Shown in pieces: positions 29,806 through 39,898 of a stretch of 64,000 nucleotides of DNA. The DNA comes from Actinomadura rudentiformis (GTDB taxonomy: Bacteria > Actinomycetota > Actinomycetes > Streptosporangiales > Streptosporangiaceae), in the NCBI RefSeq assembly GCF_008923185.1, contig NZ_WBMT01000017.1:1-64000 (forward strand), read 5' to 3'. Numbering within the stretch: position 1 is the first letter of the stretch; each line of letters begins with the position of its first letter. Position numbers and translations under genes: made by a program. A model generated the notes under the pieces. That model saw nothing but the letters and a program-made list of their open reading frames with translations, had not been told where the DNA came from and did not search any database.

Positions 29806-30492
29806 TCACGGTAGGCGGGCGGCCCATATGCCGCGCACGTGCCGGAGGTGGTGGCGCATCAGTGCTTCGGCGGCGGCCGCGTCGCCGGCGGCGATGTGGT
29901 CGAGGAGTTCCAGGTGTTCGGCGGCGGAGGGCACCAGCTCGCCGCGTTCGGCCAGGGAAGGCACACCGTAGAGGCGCGAGCGATGGCGCAGGTCTCTGAC
30001 CACGCCGATGAGGTGGGAGTTTCCGGCCAGGGCGAGGAGCTCCAGGTGGAAGGCCTGGTCGGCTTCGATGTAGGCGAGGATGTCCCGGCGTTCGGCGGCG
30101 GCGACGATGGCGTCGGCGAGCGGACGCAGCGCGCGGACGGCCGCGACCGGCACTTCGGCAGGCACGGCGGAGGCCACCCGGCCTACCGTGGGCACCTCGA
30201 TGAGCGCGCGCACTTCGGTGATCTCATCCAGATCGCGTTCGGACAGCGCGGTCACCCGGAAGCCCTTGTTGCGCACCGCTGTGACCAGGCCTTCCTTGGC
30301 CAGATCGAGCATCGCCTCCCGCACCGGAGTGGCGGAGACGCCGAAACGTTCGGCGAGCGCCGGCGCGGAGTAGACGACGCCCGGCCGCATCTCCCCCGCC
30401 ACCAGCGCGGCGCGGAGGGCGTCGGCTATCCGCTCGCGTACGTTCCGGCGCGCTCCGAGATCGGGCAGGTTCGGCTGGTCCCGTCCCGGCAT
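29806..30492 (-). CDS. GntR/FadR-family (FCD) transcriptional regulator
   Basis: 228 residues. The winged helix-turn-helix occupies ~15-80 (RERIADALRAALVAGEMRPG... SAPALAERFGVSATPVREAMLDLAKEGLV), followed by an all-helical FCD ligand-binding domain with metal-ligand-type residues (D/H in EADQAFHLELLALAGN, EHLELLDHIAAGD, HHLRHVRGIW). It starts 48 bases after livF on the same strand, so it is probably the last gene of the liv operon. It is the natural candidate to bind the palindrome that overlaps the livJ promoter. The ligand may be a branched-chain amino acid derivative or another imported carboxylate. Confidence 0.88.
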   Translation of the reverse strand: MPGRDQPNLPDLGARRNVRERIADALRAALVAGEMRPGVVYSAPALAERFGVSATPVREAMLDLAKEGLVTAVRNKGFRVTALSERDLDEITEVRALIEVPTVGRVASAVPAEVPVAAVRALRPLADAIVAAAERRDILAYIEADQAFHLELLALAGNSHLIGVVRDLRHRSRLYGVPSLAERGELVPSAAEHLELLDHIAAGDAAAAEALMRHHLRHVRGIWAARLP

Positions 30493-30539
30493 GGCCGCTC
30501 CCCTCGCTTCCCAGTCCCATCGCCTCCCGGGTTCCCGGT

Positions 30540-31299
<760 letters not shown>

Positions 31300-31313
<14 letters not shown>

Positions 31314-32133
31314 CGCGTACCTCCTCCCGTCCACCGCGTACCTGCTCGCGGGCGGCGGCGAGTTCCTCCTCGTCGGCGTCGCGGCCCAGGTAGGCCTCGA
31401 CGACCGCCGGGTCGCGGCGCACCTCGGCCGGGGCGCCGACGGCGATCTCGCGGCCGAAGTTGAGCACGACGACGCGTTCGGAGACCTCCATGACCAGGCC
31501 CATGTCGTGTTCGATGAGCGCGATCGCGGTGCCCAGGTCGCGGATGCGCCGGATGAGGTCGAGCAGCTCGGCCTTCTCGGTGTGGTTGAGCCCGGCGGCC
31601 GGTTCGTCCAGGAGCAGCAGCTTCGGCCTCCGTGCCAGTGCCCGGGCGATCTCGACGCGCCGCTGTTCCCCGTACGGCAGGTTGCGGACGAGCCCGGCCC
31701 GTTCACCGCGCAGCCCCACGAAATCCAGCCAGCGGTGTGCCTCGTCCGTGGCCTCCTGCTCGCTGCGGCGATAGCGCGGCGTGTGCAGCAGCGCGTCAAA
31801 AACGCTCTGCCGGAGCCACAGGTGCGTCCCGGCGCGCACATTGTCGAGCACCGACAGCTCGCCGAAGAGCCGCGGGTTCTGGAACGTGCGGGAGACGCCG
31901 AGGCCGGCGATCGAAGCCGGACGGCGGCCCGTCACGGGCGTTCCGTCCAGCAGGACGCTGCCGCCGATCGGCTTGTAGAAGCCGGTGACGCAGTTGAACG
32001 CGGAGGTCTTGCCCGCCCCGTTCGGCCCGATCACCGAGACGATCTCACCCTCGCCGACCTCGAACGACAGCCCGTCGATCGCCCGCACACCGCCGAACGA
32101 CAGCCGCAGATCCGTCACCTGGAGCAGAGTCAT
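31300..32133 (-). CDS. livG: Branched-chain amino acid ABC transporter ATPase LivG
   Basis: 277 residues from the ATG at 32133, with AAGGAG just upstream. Walker A is GPNGAGKTS, the signature LPYGEQRRVEIARAL (the LivG-type YGEQ form) and Walker B LLLLDEP. The last residues contain the duplicated VRGG, because a 14-base element repeats with 21-base spacing at 31309-31343. It is followed by livF with a short overlap. Confidence 0.93.
31309..31343. repeat. In-frame 21-bp repeat at the livG-livF junction
   Basis: TCCACCGCGTACCT occurs at 31309-31322 and again at 31330-31343. The unit is in frame, duplicates VRGG in the LivG tail and places the livF start within the repeated block. Confidence 0.7.
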
Positions 32134-32192
32134 GCTGTGCTCCTTGTGGGGGGACGACCCCCCACGCCCCCCGGAACGCTCGCTTCGCTCAC

Positions 32193-33292
<1,100 letters not shown>

Positions 33293-33296
<4 letters not shown>

Positions 33297-34186
33297 ACGC
33301 GTTCCGTCACACGTTCGCCGAGCAGGCCGGTGGGCCGCACGGTCAGGAAGAGGATCAGGCAGCCGAACGCGAACACGTCGCGCCACTCGCCGCCCAGCAG
33401 GTCGGTGCCGAACGACTCCAGCAGCCCCAGCACCAGGCCGCCGAGCATCGTGCCCTGCATGTTGCCGATGCCGCCGATGACGGCCGCGGTGAACGCCTTG
33501 AGCCCGATGATGAAGCCCATCAGGAAGTCGATCTTCCCGTAGTAGCCGCCCGCCATCACCCCGGCCGCGCCAGCCAGCGCCGACCCGATGAAGAACGTGC
33601 GCGCGATGACCGCGTTCACGTCGATGCCCATGAGCTGCGCGGCCTTGGGGTCCAGCGCGATCGCCCGCATCGCGCGCCCCTGGCGGCTGCGCATCACCAG
33701 CCAGTTGAGCGCGAACATCAGCCCGATCGCGATCGCGACGAGCACGAGCTGCTGCACGGTGATCCGAGCGCCCAGCACGTGGATCGTCGTGCCGCCGAGC
33801 CGCACCTGGTAGACCCGCGGATTGGGCCCGGCGACGATCCGCGTGCCGTACTCCAGTGCGAACGAGGCGCCGACCGCCGTGATGAGCAGCGACAGCCGCG
33901 GCGCGCCCCGGAGCGGCCGGTACGCCAGCCGTTCCAGCGCCACACCGCCCATCCCGGTGACCGCCATCGTCGCGATCAGGACCAGCAGCAGCGCCAGCAG
34001 CGACTGCGACTCGACGAGCCCGCCCATCGCGCCGAGCATCGCGAAGCCGGAGAACGCCCCGAGCATGTAGAGGTCGCCGTGCGCGAAGTTGAGCAGCTTG
34101 ATCACGCCGTAGACCATGCTGTAGCCCAGCGCGACCAGTGCGTAGAACGACCCGACGAACAACCCGTTCCAGACGAGCTGCGCCAC
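33293..34186 (-). CDS. livH: Branched-chain amino acid ABC transporter permease LivH
   Basis: 297 residues from a GTG at 34186 that shares a base with the livJ TAG stop (TAGTG). The family motifs GLFVGSFYALVALGYSMVYGVIKLLNFAHGDLYMLGAF and GGIGNMQGTMLGGLVLGLLE are clear, with about eight membrane helices. It pairs with LivM in the membrane. The overlap implies coupled translation with livJ. Confidence 0.93.
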
Positions 34187-35337
34187 TACAGCTTCTCCTG
34201 CAGCACGAACTTGCCGTCCTTGACGACCTGGATCTCGAAGCCGCCGACGATGGTGTGCTGCGGCGTGAACTTCAGCGGCCCGCTGAAGAGCTTGAAGCCG
34301 TCCATGCCCTCCAGCGCCTTGACGATCTTGTCGCTGTCGGTGCTGTCGGCCTTGGTGATGGCCTCGGCCGCCAGCCGGACGCCGTCGTAGGCCTGGGTCG
34401 AGTACGGGCCGGGATCGGCGCCGAACTTGCTCTTGTACGAGGCGATCCAGCCCTCGGCGCCCTGGAGGGTCGTGGGCGTCGGGGTCATCGTCGCGTACAC
34501 GCCCTCGGCGTTCTTGCCGCCCGCGATCTGCGCGAACTTGTCGGCGACCGCGCCGTCCCCTACCAGGAACTTGCCCTTGTAACCCGCCTGCTTGAACTGC
34601 CGGACGAGCAGCCCGCCCTCGGAGTAGTAGCCGGTGAAGTAGATGTAGTCCGGCTTGCCCTTGAGCACGCTGGTGACGGCCGCCGAGAAGTCGGTCTCCT
34701 TGGGCGTGATCGCCTCGTTCGCGGTCTTGTCCGGCGCACCCGGCTTGTCGAGCTCGGCGGCCGTACGGTCGGCGATGTCCTTGGAGTAGGACGTGTTGTC
34801 GTGCATCACCGCGACCTTGGTGGCGCCGTCCTTGCTGAGCCACTTGAACGCGGCGGCGGCCTGCTGGTCACCCGTACCGTTGATCATGAAGACGTGCTTG
34901 AGCTTCTGCGCCGCGAGCTCGGCCGAGTTGGCCACGGGGATGATCATCGGGATCTTCGCCCGGTCGAACACCGGCAACGTGGGCAGCGTCGCGCCCGAGC
35001 AGTAGCCGCTCACCGAGACCTTCACGCCCGCCGAGACCAGCTTGTTGGCCGCCGCGACCGCGGTCTTGGGGTCGCACGCGTCGTCCTCGGCTCGCAGCTC
35101 CAGCTTCCGCCCGCCGAGCACCCCGCCCTTGCCGTTGATCTCGTCGACCGCCAGCTGCGCGCCGTTCTTCATGTACGGCCCGATCTCAGCGCTGTCACCG
35201 GACATCGGGATGTCCATGCCGATGAGGATGTTGCCCTTCTCCTCATCGTCACCGCCGCCCAGCAGTCCCTGCCCGCAGCCCGACACCGCCAGCCCGCCGG
35301 CCAGCACGACCGCGAGAACGCTCCGACTCTGCTTCAT
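34186..35337 (-). CDS. livJ: Branched-chain amino acid ABC transporter substrate-binding lipoprotein
   Basis: 383 residues, ATG at 35337 with AAGGAGG nine bases upstream. A lipoprotein signal ends at VSGCG (Cys21). The mature protein is a type I periplasmic-binding fold (ILIGMDIPMSGDSAEIGPYMKNGAQLAVDEIN, YSKDIADRTAAEL, PDYIYFTGYYSEGG). A Cys pair (DDACDPK and SGYCSG) is typical of the family. It is the first gene of the liv operon and is preceded by a well-formed promoter with an overlapping palindrome. Substrate may be Leu/Ile/Val or a related compound; sequence alone does not settle it. Confidence 0.92.
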   Translation of the reverse strand: MKQSRSVLAVVLAGGLAVSGCGQGLLGGGDDEEKGNILIGMDIPMSGDSAEIGPYMKNGAQLAVDEINGKGGVLGGRKLELRAEDDACDPKTAVAAANKLVSAGVKVSVSGYCSGATLPTLPVFDRAKIPMIIPVANSAELAAQKLKHVFMINGTGDQQAAAAFKWLSKDGATKVAVMHDNTSYSKDIADRTAAELDKPGAPDKTANEAITPKETDFSAAVTSVLKGKPDYIYFTGYYSEGGLLVRQFKQAGYKGKFLVGDGAVADKFAQIAGGKNAEGVYATMTPTPTTLQGAEGWIASYKSKFGADPGPYSTQAYDGVRLAAEAITKADSTDSDKIVKALEGMDGFKLFSGPLKFTPQHTIVGGFEIQVVKDGKFVLQEKL

Positions 35338-35410
35338 GGGGATTCAGCCTCCTTGGTGAGATCCGCTCCCCCGACCCGGCGCTGTGCTGTGTGACATTGC
35401 ACACGGGGCC

Positions 35411-35439
35411 ATTAGACCTCTGTCCCGGAATGTGGTCAA
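35411..35439 (-). promoter_or_regulatory. Promoter of the liv operon
   Basis: On the minus strand, -35 TTGACC (35434-35439), a 17-base spacer and -10 TCTAAT (35411-35416), about 75 bases upstream of the livJ ATG. This is close to the principal-sigma consensus. Confidence 0.65.
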
Positions 35440-35446
35440 CACCACA
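35431..35446. promoter_or_regulatory. Operator TGTGGTCAACACCACA overlapping liv -35
   Basis: A perfect inverted repeat, TGTGGT-N4-ACCACA, covering the -35 box of the liv promoter and lying 44 bases upstream of xseA. TGGT...ACCA half-sites are typical of FadR/GntR regulators, and a GntR gene ends the liv operon. Repression by that protein is the natural reading. A second inverted repeat, GTGTG-N6-CACAC (35389-35404), lies near the expected transcription start. Confidence 0.6.
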
Positions 35447-35489
35447 ATGCCCGCTCGGCCCGGCCGCAATCGGCCGTAGGCTTTCCGGC

Positions 35490-36704
35490 ATGGCGATGGA
35501 GACCTCGGCGGAATCACCCGTGCCCGTACGCACCGTCCTGCAGGCAGTAGGAGGATGGATCGGCAAGCTGGGCCGTATCTGGGTCGAGGGCCAGATCACC
35601 GACCTCAACGCCCGCGGCGGCACGGTCTACCTCACGCTTCGCGACCCGGTCGCCAACATGTCGGTCCGCGTCGTGGGCCCACGCCCGGTCTTCGAAGCCG
35701 CAGGCCCCGCCGTCACCGATGGCGCCCGCGTCGTCATCCACGCCAAGCCCGACTTCTGGATCAACCGCGGCACGTTCTCCCTGAGCGCCATCGAAGTCAA
35801 ACCAGTAGGCGTAGGCGAGCTGCTGGCCCGCCTGGAGCGCCTCAAGCAGCTCCTGGCCTCCGAGGGCCTCTTCCGCCCCGAACGCAAGAAACCACTCCCC
35901 TTCCTGCCTCACAAAATCGGCCTGATCTGCGGCCGCGACTCCGACGCCGAGCACGACGTCCTCAAGAACGCCCGCCGCCGCTGGCCGGCCGTCGCGTTCC
36001 AGGTGGAGAACACCGCTGTCCAGGGCCACTACGCCGTGGGCGAGGTCATGGAGGCCCTCCGCAAGCTGGACGCCGACCCCGACATCGAGGTCATCATCCT
36101 CACGCGCGGCGGCGGCTCCATGGAGGACCTGCTCCCGTTCTCAGACGAAGCCCTGGTCAGAGCCGTCAGCTCCGCCCGGACCCCCGTCATCAGCGCCATC
36201 GGCCACGAGCAGGACAGCCCCCTCCTCGACCTGGTCGCCGACGTCCGTGCCTCGACCCCCACCGACGCCGCCAAACGAGCCGTGCCCGACGTACGCGAGC
36301 AACTCCACCTGATCCGCCAACTACGCGACCGAGGCCGCCGCTGCCTCTCCGGCAACCTGGACCGCGAAACCGCCTGGCTTCGCTCAATCCGCTCCCGCCC
36401 CGCCCTGGCCGATCCCATCCGCGAGATAGAACGCCAATCCGAGCAAGCCGCCTCTCTCCGAGACCGAGCCCGCCGCTGCCTGTCCTCAGCCCTGGACCGT
36501 TCATCTGACGAGCTCACCCATACAAGAGCCCGCCTCCTGGCCCTCTCCCCCGCCGCCACCCTCAACCGCGGCTACGCCATCGTCCAGCGCGCCGACGACT
36601 CGGTCGTCCGAAGCAACACCGACGTCAAGCCCGCCGAGCCCCTCCACATCCGCCTCGCCGAAGGCCACCTGAACGTGACCGTCACAGATGAGCCCATAGG
36701 GTGA
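35490..36704 (+). CDS. xseA: Exodeoxyribonuclease VII large subunit
   Basis: 404 residues from the ATG at 35490. The N-terminal OB-fold is LGRIWVEGQITDLNARGGTVYLTLRDPV. The catalytic domain has HKIGLICGRDSDAEHDVLKNARRRWP, the RGGGSMEDLLPFSDE motif and SAIGHEQDSPLLD. A coiled-coil region and the C-terminal LNRGYAIV follow. With XseB it degrades single-stranded DNA to oligonucleotides. The stop overlaps the xseB GTG start. Confidence 0.96.
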   Translation: MAMETSAESPVPVRTVLQAVGGWIGKLGRIWVEGQITDLNARGGTVYLTLRDPVANMSVRVVGPRPVFEAAGPAVTDGARVVIHAKPDFWINRGTFSLSAIEVKPVGVGELLARLERLKQLLASEGLFRPERKKPLPFLPHKIGLICGRDSDAEHDVLKNARRRWPAVAFQVENTAVQGHYAVGEVMEALRKLDADPDIEVIILTRGGGSMEDLLPFSDEALVRAVSSARTPVISAIGHEQDSPLLDLVADVRASTPTDAAKRAVPDVREQLHLIRQLRDRGRRCLSGNLDRETAWLRSIRSRPALADPIREIERQSEQAASLRDRARRCLSSALDRSSDELTHTRARLLALSPAATLNRGYAIVQRADDSVVRSNTDVKPAEPLHIRLAEGHLNVTVTDEPIG

Positions 36705-36943
36705 ACGACGTGGCCGAAGAGAAGCTGACCTATGAGCAGGCACGCGACGAACTAGCCGACGTCGTCCGCCGCCTAGAAGCCGGTGGCCTGACCCTGGAGG
36801 AGTCCCTCTCGCTCTGGGAACGAGGCGAAAAACTAGCCACAACTTGCGAAGAGTGGCTGGAAGGCGCAAGGGCCCGCCTGGCCGCCGCCCTTAACCGTCC
36901 TGCCGAAGGTGAAGAACCTCCCACTAACGGCACCCCTTTCTGA
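36701..36943 (+). CDS. xseB: Exodeoxyribonuclease VII small subunit
   Basis: 80 residues from a GTG overlapping the xseA stop. The sequence (LTYEQARDELADVVRRLEAGGLTLEESLSLWERGEKLATTCEEWLEGARARL) is the canonical XseB two-helix subunit. It is needed for exonuclease VII assembly. A strong terminator follows 16 bases after the stop. Confidence 0.95.
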   Translation: MNDVAEEKLTYEQARDELADVVRRLEAGGLTLEESLSLWERGEKLATTCEEWLEGARARLAAALNRPAEGEEPPTNGTPF

Positions 36944-36959
36944 CGCCAGGACGGCGAAC

Positions 36960-36987
36960 GGGCCGGTTCCCCTTGGGGAACCGGCCC
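36960..36987. terminator. Strong hairpin terminator after xseB
   Basis: A perfect 13-base inverted repeat (36960-36972 with 36975-36987) and a two-base TT centre. It sits between convergent xseB and the M23 peptidase gene, so it can stop transcription from both sides. Confidence 0.85.
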
Positions 36988-37018
36988 ATTTCACTGTGCC
37001 TGTCTTGCTATGTGGCTA

Positions 37019-37957
37019 TCAGCCGCAGTGGGACCAGCCGCTGTACCACTTGGTGTTGCCGATGGAGCCGCCCCACTTCACGCACTTCTTGCCCGCAGCC
37101 ACCTTGACGGGGCCTGCGTACTGCGTGAAGTTGCCGGTGTCGGTCTTGGCCTTGCCGCCCTTGGGCTGAAGGAAGGCCGACATCTTGACCTTCTTGCCCT
37201 TGCCCTTGACCGTGATCACGCAGTTGTTCTTGTTGGCCTTGTTGTAGCCCAGGTAGACACGGCCCGCCTTGCCCAGGGCACGCGAGTCGATCTGCTTGAA
37301 GCCCTTGCCACAGATCTTGGCGACCGGGCTGGCGGGCGGCGGGGTGCCGCCGCCACCGCAGGACTTCAGGTACGCCGGGCCCGGGTACGGGAAGCGGCGG
37401 CCCTCGAAGGACACGGCGATGGGCGGGTAGGAGTTCGGGCTGCGGCGCAGCTCGTAGTGCAGGTGCGAGATGATCTTGTACTTGGCGCTGGAGCGGCCGA
37501 CCGCGCCGATCTTCTGGCCCTTCCTGACCGTCTGGCCCACCTTGACCGAGCGGTACTTCAGGTGCGCGTAGACGGTGGTGTAACCACCCGCGTGCTGGAC
37601 GTAGATGACGTTCCCGTAGCCGCTGGTGGTGCTGTAGAACGAGCGCACCACCTTGCCGGCCGCCGAGGAGACCACGGTCTTGCCGTTGTCGGCCTCGCCG
37701 GTCGAGCCCCAGTTCCAGTCGATCTCGTACTTGGTGTGCGCGCCGCTGCCGGTGCTGCCGCGCCAGGTCTGGCCACACGGGAACGGCATCTGCAGCCGCG
37801 GCATCGCGGCGGCGGAGGCATCCTGCGCGGCGACCTTGGTGGCGGGCTTGCTCGCGGGGGCGTTCGAGCTCGCCGCGACGCCCACGCCGGTGGCGACCAG
37901 CCCGGCGGCGGCCGCACCGCCGCCGATGAGGATCGCGGTCTTGCGCTTGATGTTCAT
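37019..37957 (-). CDS. Secreted M23 peptidase with SapA-like C-terminal domain (copy 1)
   Basis: 312 residues. A signal peptide (~1-45) precedes an M23 domain: HTKYEID (74-80) and HLH (165-167) supply the zinc ligands, and VYAHLKYRSVKVGQTV is the family core. From ~213 (KICGKGFKQIDSRALGKAGRVYLGYN...) to the end is a Cys-containing domain resembling the Streptomyces spore-associated protein SapA. The enzyme should cleave peptidoglycan crossbridges outside the membrane. Its neighbour at 38030 is a paralogue with a nearly identical C-terminal domain. Confidence 0.9.
   Translation of the reverse strand: MNIKRKTAILIGGGAAAAGLVATGVGVAASSNAPASKPATKVAAQDASAAAMPRLQMPFPCGQTWRGSTGSGAHTKYEIDWNWGSTGEADNGKTVVSSAAGKVVRSFYSTTSGYGNVIYVQHAGGYTTVYAHLKYRSVKVGQTVRKGQKIGAVGRSSAKYKIISHLHYELRRSPNSYPPIAVSFEGRRFPYPGPAYLKSCGGGGTPPPASPVAKICGKGFKQIDSRALGKAGRVYLGYNKANKNNCVITVKGKGKKVKMSAFLQPKGGKAKTDTGNFTQYAGPVKVAAGKKCVKWGGSIGNTKWYSGWSHCG
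37107..37346. repeat. 240-bp near-identical repeat, copy A
   Basis: Compared base by base with 38118-38357, I see a single difference (A versus G in the codons before CGAGTCGATC). Sequence on either side diverges quickly, so identity is confined to the C-terminal domain of the two M23 genes. Confidence 0.9.
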
Positions 37958-38029
37958 ATGTGTTCGTACCTCTCGTATGAAGCAGGCGAAACCGACGCGT
38001 TGCCGCGTTCAGATCTCATGGACGTGTCG

Positions 38030-39001
38030 TCAGCCGCAGTGGGACCAGCCGCTGTACCACTTGGTGCTGCCGATGTAGCCGCCCCACTTCACACACTTGC
38101 CAGGCGCGGCGACCTTCACGGGGCCTGCGTACTGCGTGAAGTTGCCGGTGTCGGTCTTGGCCTTGCCGCCCTTGGGCTGAAGGAAGGCCGACATCTTGAC
38201 CTTCTTGCCCTTGCCCTTGACCGTGATCACGCAGTTGTTCTTGTTGGCCTTGTTGTAGCCCAGGTAGACACGGCCCGCCTTGCCCAGGGCGCGCGAGTCG
38301 ATCTGCTTGAAGCCCTTGCCACAGATCTTGGCGACCGGGCTGGCGGGCGGCGGGGTGCTGCCGCCCTTGCAGGCGGTCAGGGTGACGCCCGGGCGGGGCT
38401 GCGGGTACGGGAACCGCTTGCCCGAGAAGTACGCGGCGACCGGCGGGTACTGGCCGTTCTTGCGGACCTCGTAGTGCAGGTGGGCGGTCATGCCGCTGTT
38501 GCTCGGCCGGGTGGTGCGGCCGACCGCACCGATCTTGGTGCCGGACTTGACCTTCTGGCCCACCTTGACCGAGCGGTACTTCAGGTGGGCGTACCAGGAC
38601 TGGTAGCCGCCCGAGTGCTGGACGACGACGTGGTTGCCGTAGCCGCTCTGGTTGACGTGGCGCGTCGAGCGGATGACGGTGCCCGCCGCGGCGGCGACGA
38701 CCGTGCGGCCCTCGTCCACGTTGGACAGGTCCCGGCCCTGGTTGAAGTCGATCTCGTACTTCGTGTGGGCGCTGCTGGCGGTGGTGTCACCACGCCACTT
38801 CTGCCCACAGGGGAACGGGAGGCGGAACGGGGGCATCGCGGCGGCCGAGGCGTTGTCCGCGGAGACCGGGGTGGCGGTCTTCGGGGGTGCCGCGTTGCCG
38901 GATGTGGCGACCATGCCGCCGATGACGAGGCCGGAGGCCACGGCCACGCCGCCGGTGGCGACGATGACCTTGCCCTTCCAGCTGCTCAGAATATGTGTCA
39001 C
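38030..39001 (-). CDS. Secreted M23 peptidase with SapA-like C-terminal domain (copy 2)
   Basis: 323 residues from the GTG at 39001, with GAAGGA seven bases upstream; a longer frame to 39037 lacks a good site. Layout equals copy 1: signal peptide (~1-45), M23 core (HTKYEIDFN, YAHLKYRSVKVGQKV, HLHYEV) and the SapA-like C-terminal domain. The catalytic domains differ at many residues while the C-terminal ~70 residues are almost the same, so the shared domain has been homogenised. A pair of 15-base direct repeats lies in its leader. Confidence 0.9.
   Translation of the reverse strand: MTHILSSWKGKVIVATGGVAVASGLVIGGMVATSGNAAPPKTATPVSADNASAAAMPPFRLPFPCGQKWRGDTTASSAHTKYEIDFNQGRDLSNVDEGRTVVAAAAGTVIRSTRHVNQSGYGNHVVVQHSGGYQSWYAHLKYRSVKVGQKVKSGTKIGAVGRTTRPSNSGMTAHLHYEVRKNGQYPPVAAYFSGKRFPYPQPRPGVTLTACKGGSTPPPASPVAKICGKGFKQIDSRALGKAGRVYLGYNKANKNNCVITVKGKGKKVKMSAFLQPKGGKAKTDTGNFTQYAGPVKVAAPGKCVKWGGYIGSTKWYSGWSHCG
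38118..38357. repeat. 240-bp near-identical repeat, copy B
   Basis: Partner of 37107-37346, same orientation, about 1.01 kb away. Direct orientation means recombination between the copies would delete one gene's worth of DNA and leave a chimeric M23 gene. Confidence 0.9.
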
Positions 39002-39031
39002 TGCATCGTCCTTCGTTTCTGACCCGGATGC

Positions 39032-39066
39032 GCGCATGTGATCATGCAGATGCGCATGAGATCATG
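39032..39066. repeat. Direct repeat GCGCATG(T/A)GATCATG in M23 leader
   Basis: The 15-base element occurs at 39032-39046 and 39052-39066, spaced by two helical turns (20 bases), 31 to 65 bases upstream of the GTG of M23 copy 2. The spacing and the GATCATG half-palindromes suggest a regulator-binding site. Confidence 0.45.
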
Positions 39067-39176
39067 ACAAACACCGGGGGTCAGTGGGAAGCGAACCCGC
39101 AACTTTGTGACAAATCTCGTTCAAATCGCCTGGTCTGGACAAATATTGCCAGCGCTTGGACATTTGCTGTGACCAG

Positions 39177-39896
39177 TCAGGACGCCGGAGTCGACCCTGC
39201 CGGGAGCTTGGTCCCCTGCTTCGGCTGCGGCTTGAGCGCGGCGGCGAGTACGGCCAGCTCCTCGTACGGCGCCGTGCCGGTCACCACGAGCGAAACGCCG
39301 TCGGGCAGGGTGCGCGCGAGGGAATTGGCCTTCTTGTCCTTGCGGTAGTACGTCGTCCAGGTGATGCCATTGACTTGCATCGAGCCGTTCGGCTTCTTGT
39401 TGTTGGTCATTCGGTGGACGTACTGGGACGCCTTCTCGTTGCTCTGTTCCAAAGCGGCATAATGTCTGCCCGGCGTCATGAAGCCGAGATGCCAGGCGAC
39501 CGGTCCCTTGCCGTTCAAACCGTTGATTCTTGAACTAGTCGGCCGCCATGTGGGGGGCAATCCGACCGGCGCCCACACGGTGTACGGGGCGTCCGTGGCC
39601 ATCGCCCACTGCTGGCCGCTGTAGTCGACGGTCGGCAGCACCTCTTTGTCGCTGCGCGGGGTGATGAGGTAGATCACGCCCACCAGGACGAGGCACGCCG
39701 CCATCGCGAGCGTGAAGCCTCCCAGCCCGGTGGTCAGCCGCTTGTAGACGCCCGGCGCCACCTCCACCGTCGGCCGGCCGCCCGCGGCTGCTGCCGGAGG
39801 CTCGCCGGCGGCCTTGCCCTCCTGCTCAGCGGGGGGCGGAGTGTCCTCCGGGGATGGGGAAGGGGTCTTGTCCGTCACCTTCTCAGGATCCACCAC
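39177..39896 (-). CDS. DUF4245 membrane-anchored protein
   Basis: 239 residues from tandem GTG codons three bases after the TetR stop. A Pro/Glu-rich cytoplasmic N-terminus precedes one membrane helix (~60-80, GFTLAMAACLVLVGVIYLITP). The extracytoplasmic region carries the DUF4245 pattern (VDYSGQQWAMATDAPYTVWAPVGLPPTWRPTSSRI, GPVAWHLGFMTPGRHYAALEQSN, VNGITWTTYYR). In mycobacteria this family sits beside glpX (Rv1100/Rv1099c). Function is unknown. Frames reaching further upstream are shadows. Confidence 0.88.
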   Translation of the reverse strand: MVDPEKVTDKTPSPSPEDTPPPAEQEGKAAGEPPAAAAGGRPTVEVAPGVYKRLTTGLGGFTLAMAACLVLVGVIYLITPRSDKEVLPTVDYSGQQWAMATDAPYTVWAPVGLPPTWRPTSSRINGLNGKGPVAWHLGFMTPGRHYAALEQSNEKASQYVHRMTNNKKPNGSMQVNGITWTTYYRKDKKANSLARTLPDGVSLVVTGTAPYEELAVLAAALKPQPKQGTKLPAGSTPAS

Positions 39897-39898
39897 GG

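Noticed and set aside
35389..35404. GTGTG-N6-CACAC as a CRP site
   Set aside because: The half-sites lack the required TGTGA/TCACA spacing; it is reported only as a possible secondary liv operator.
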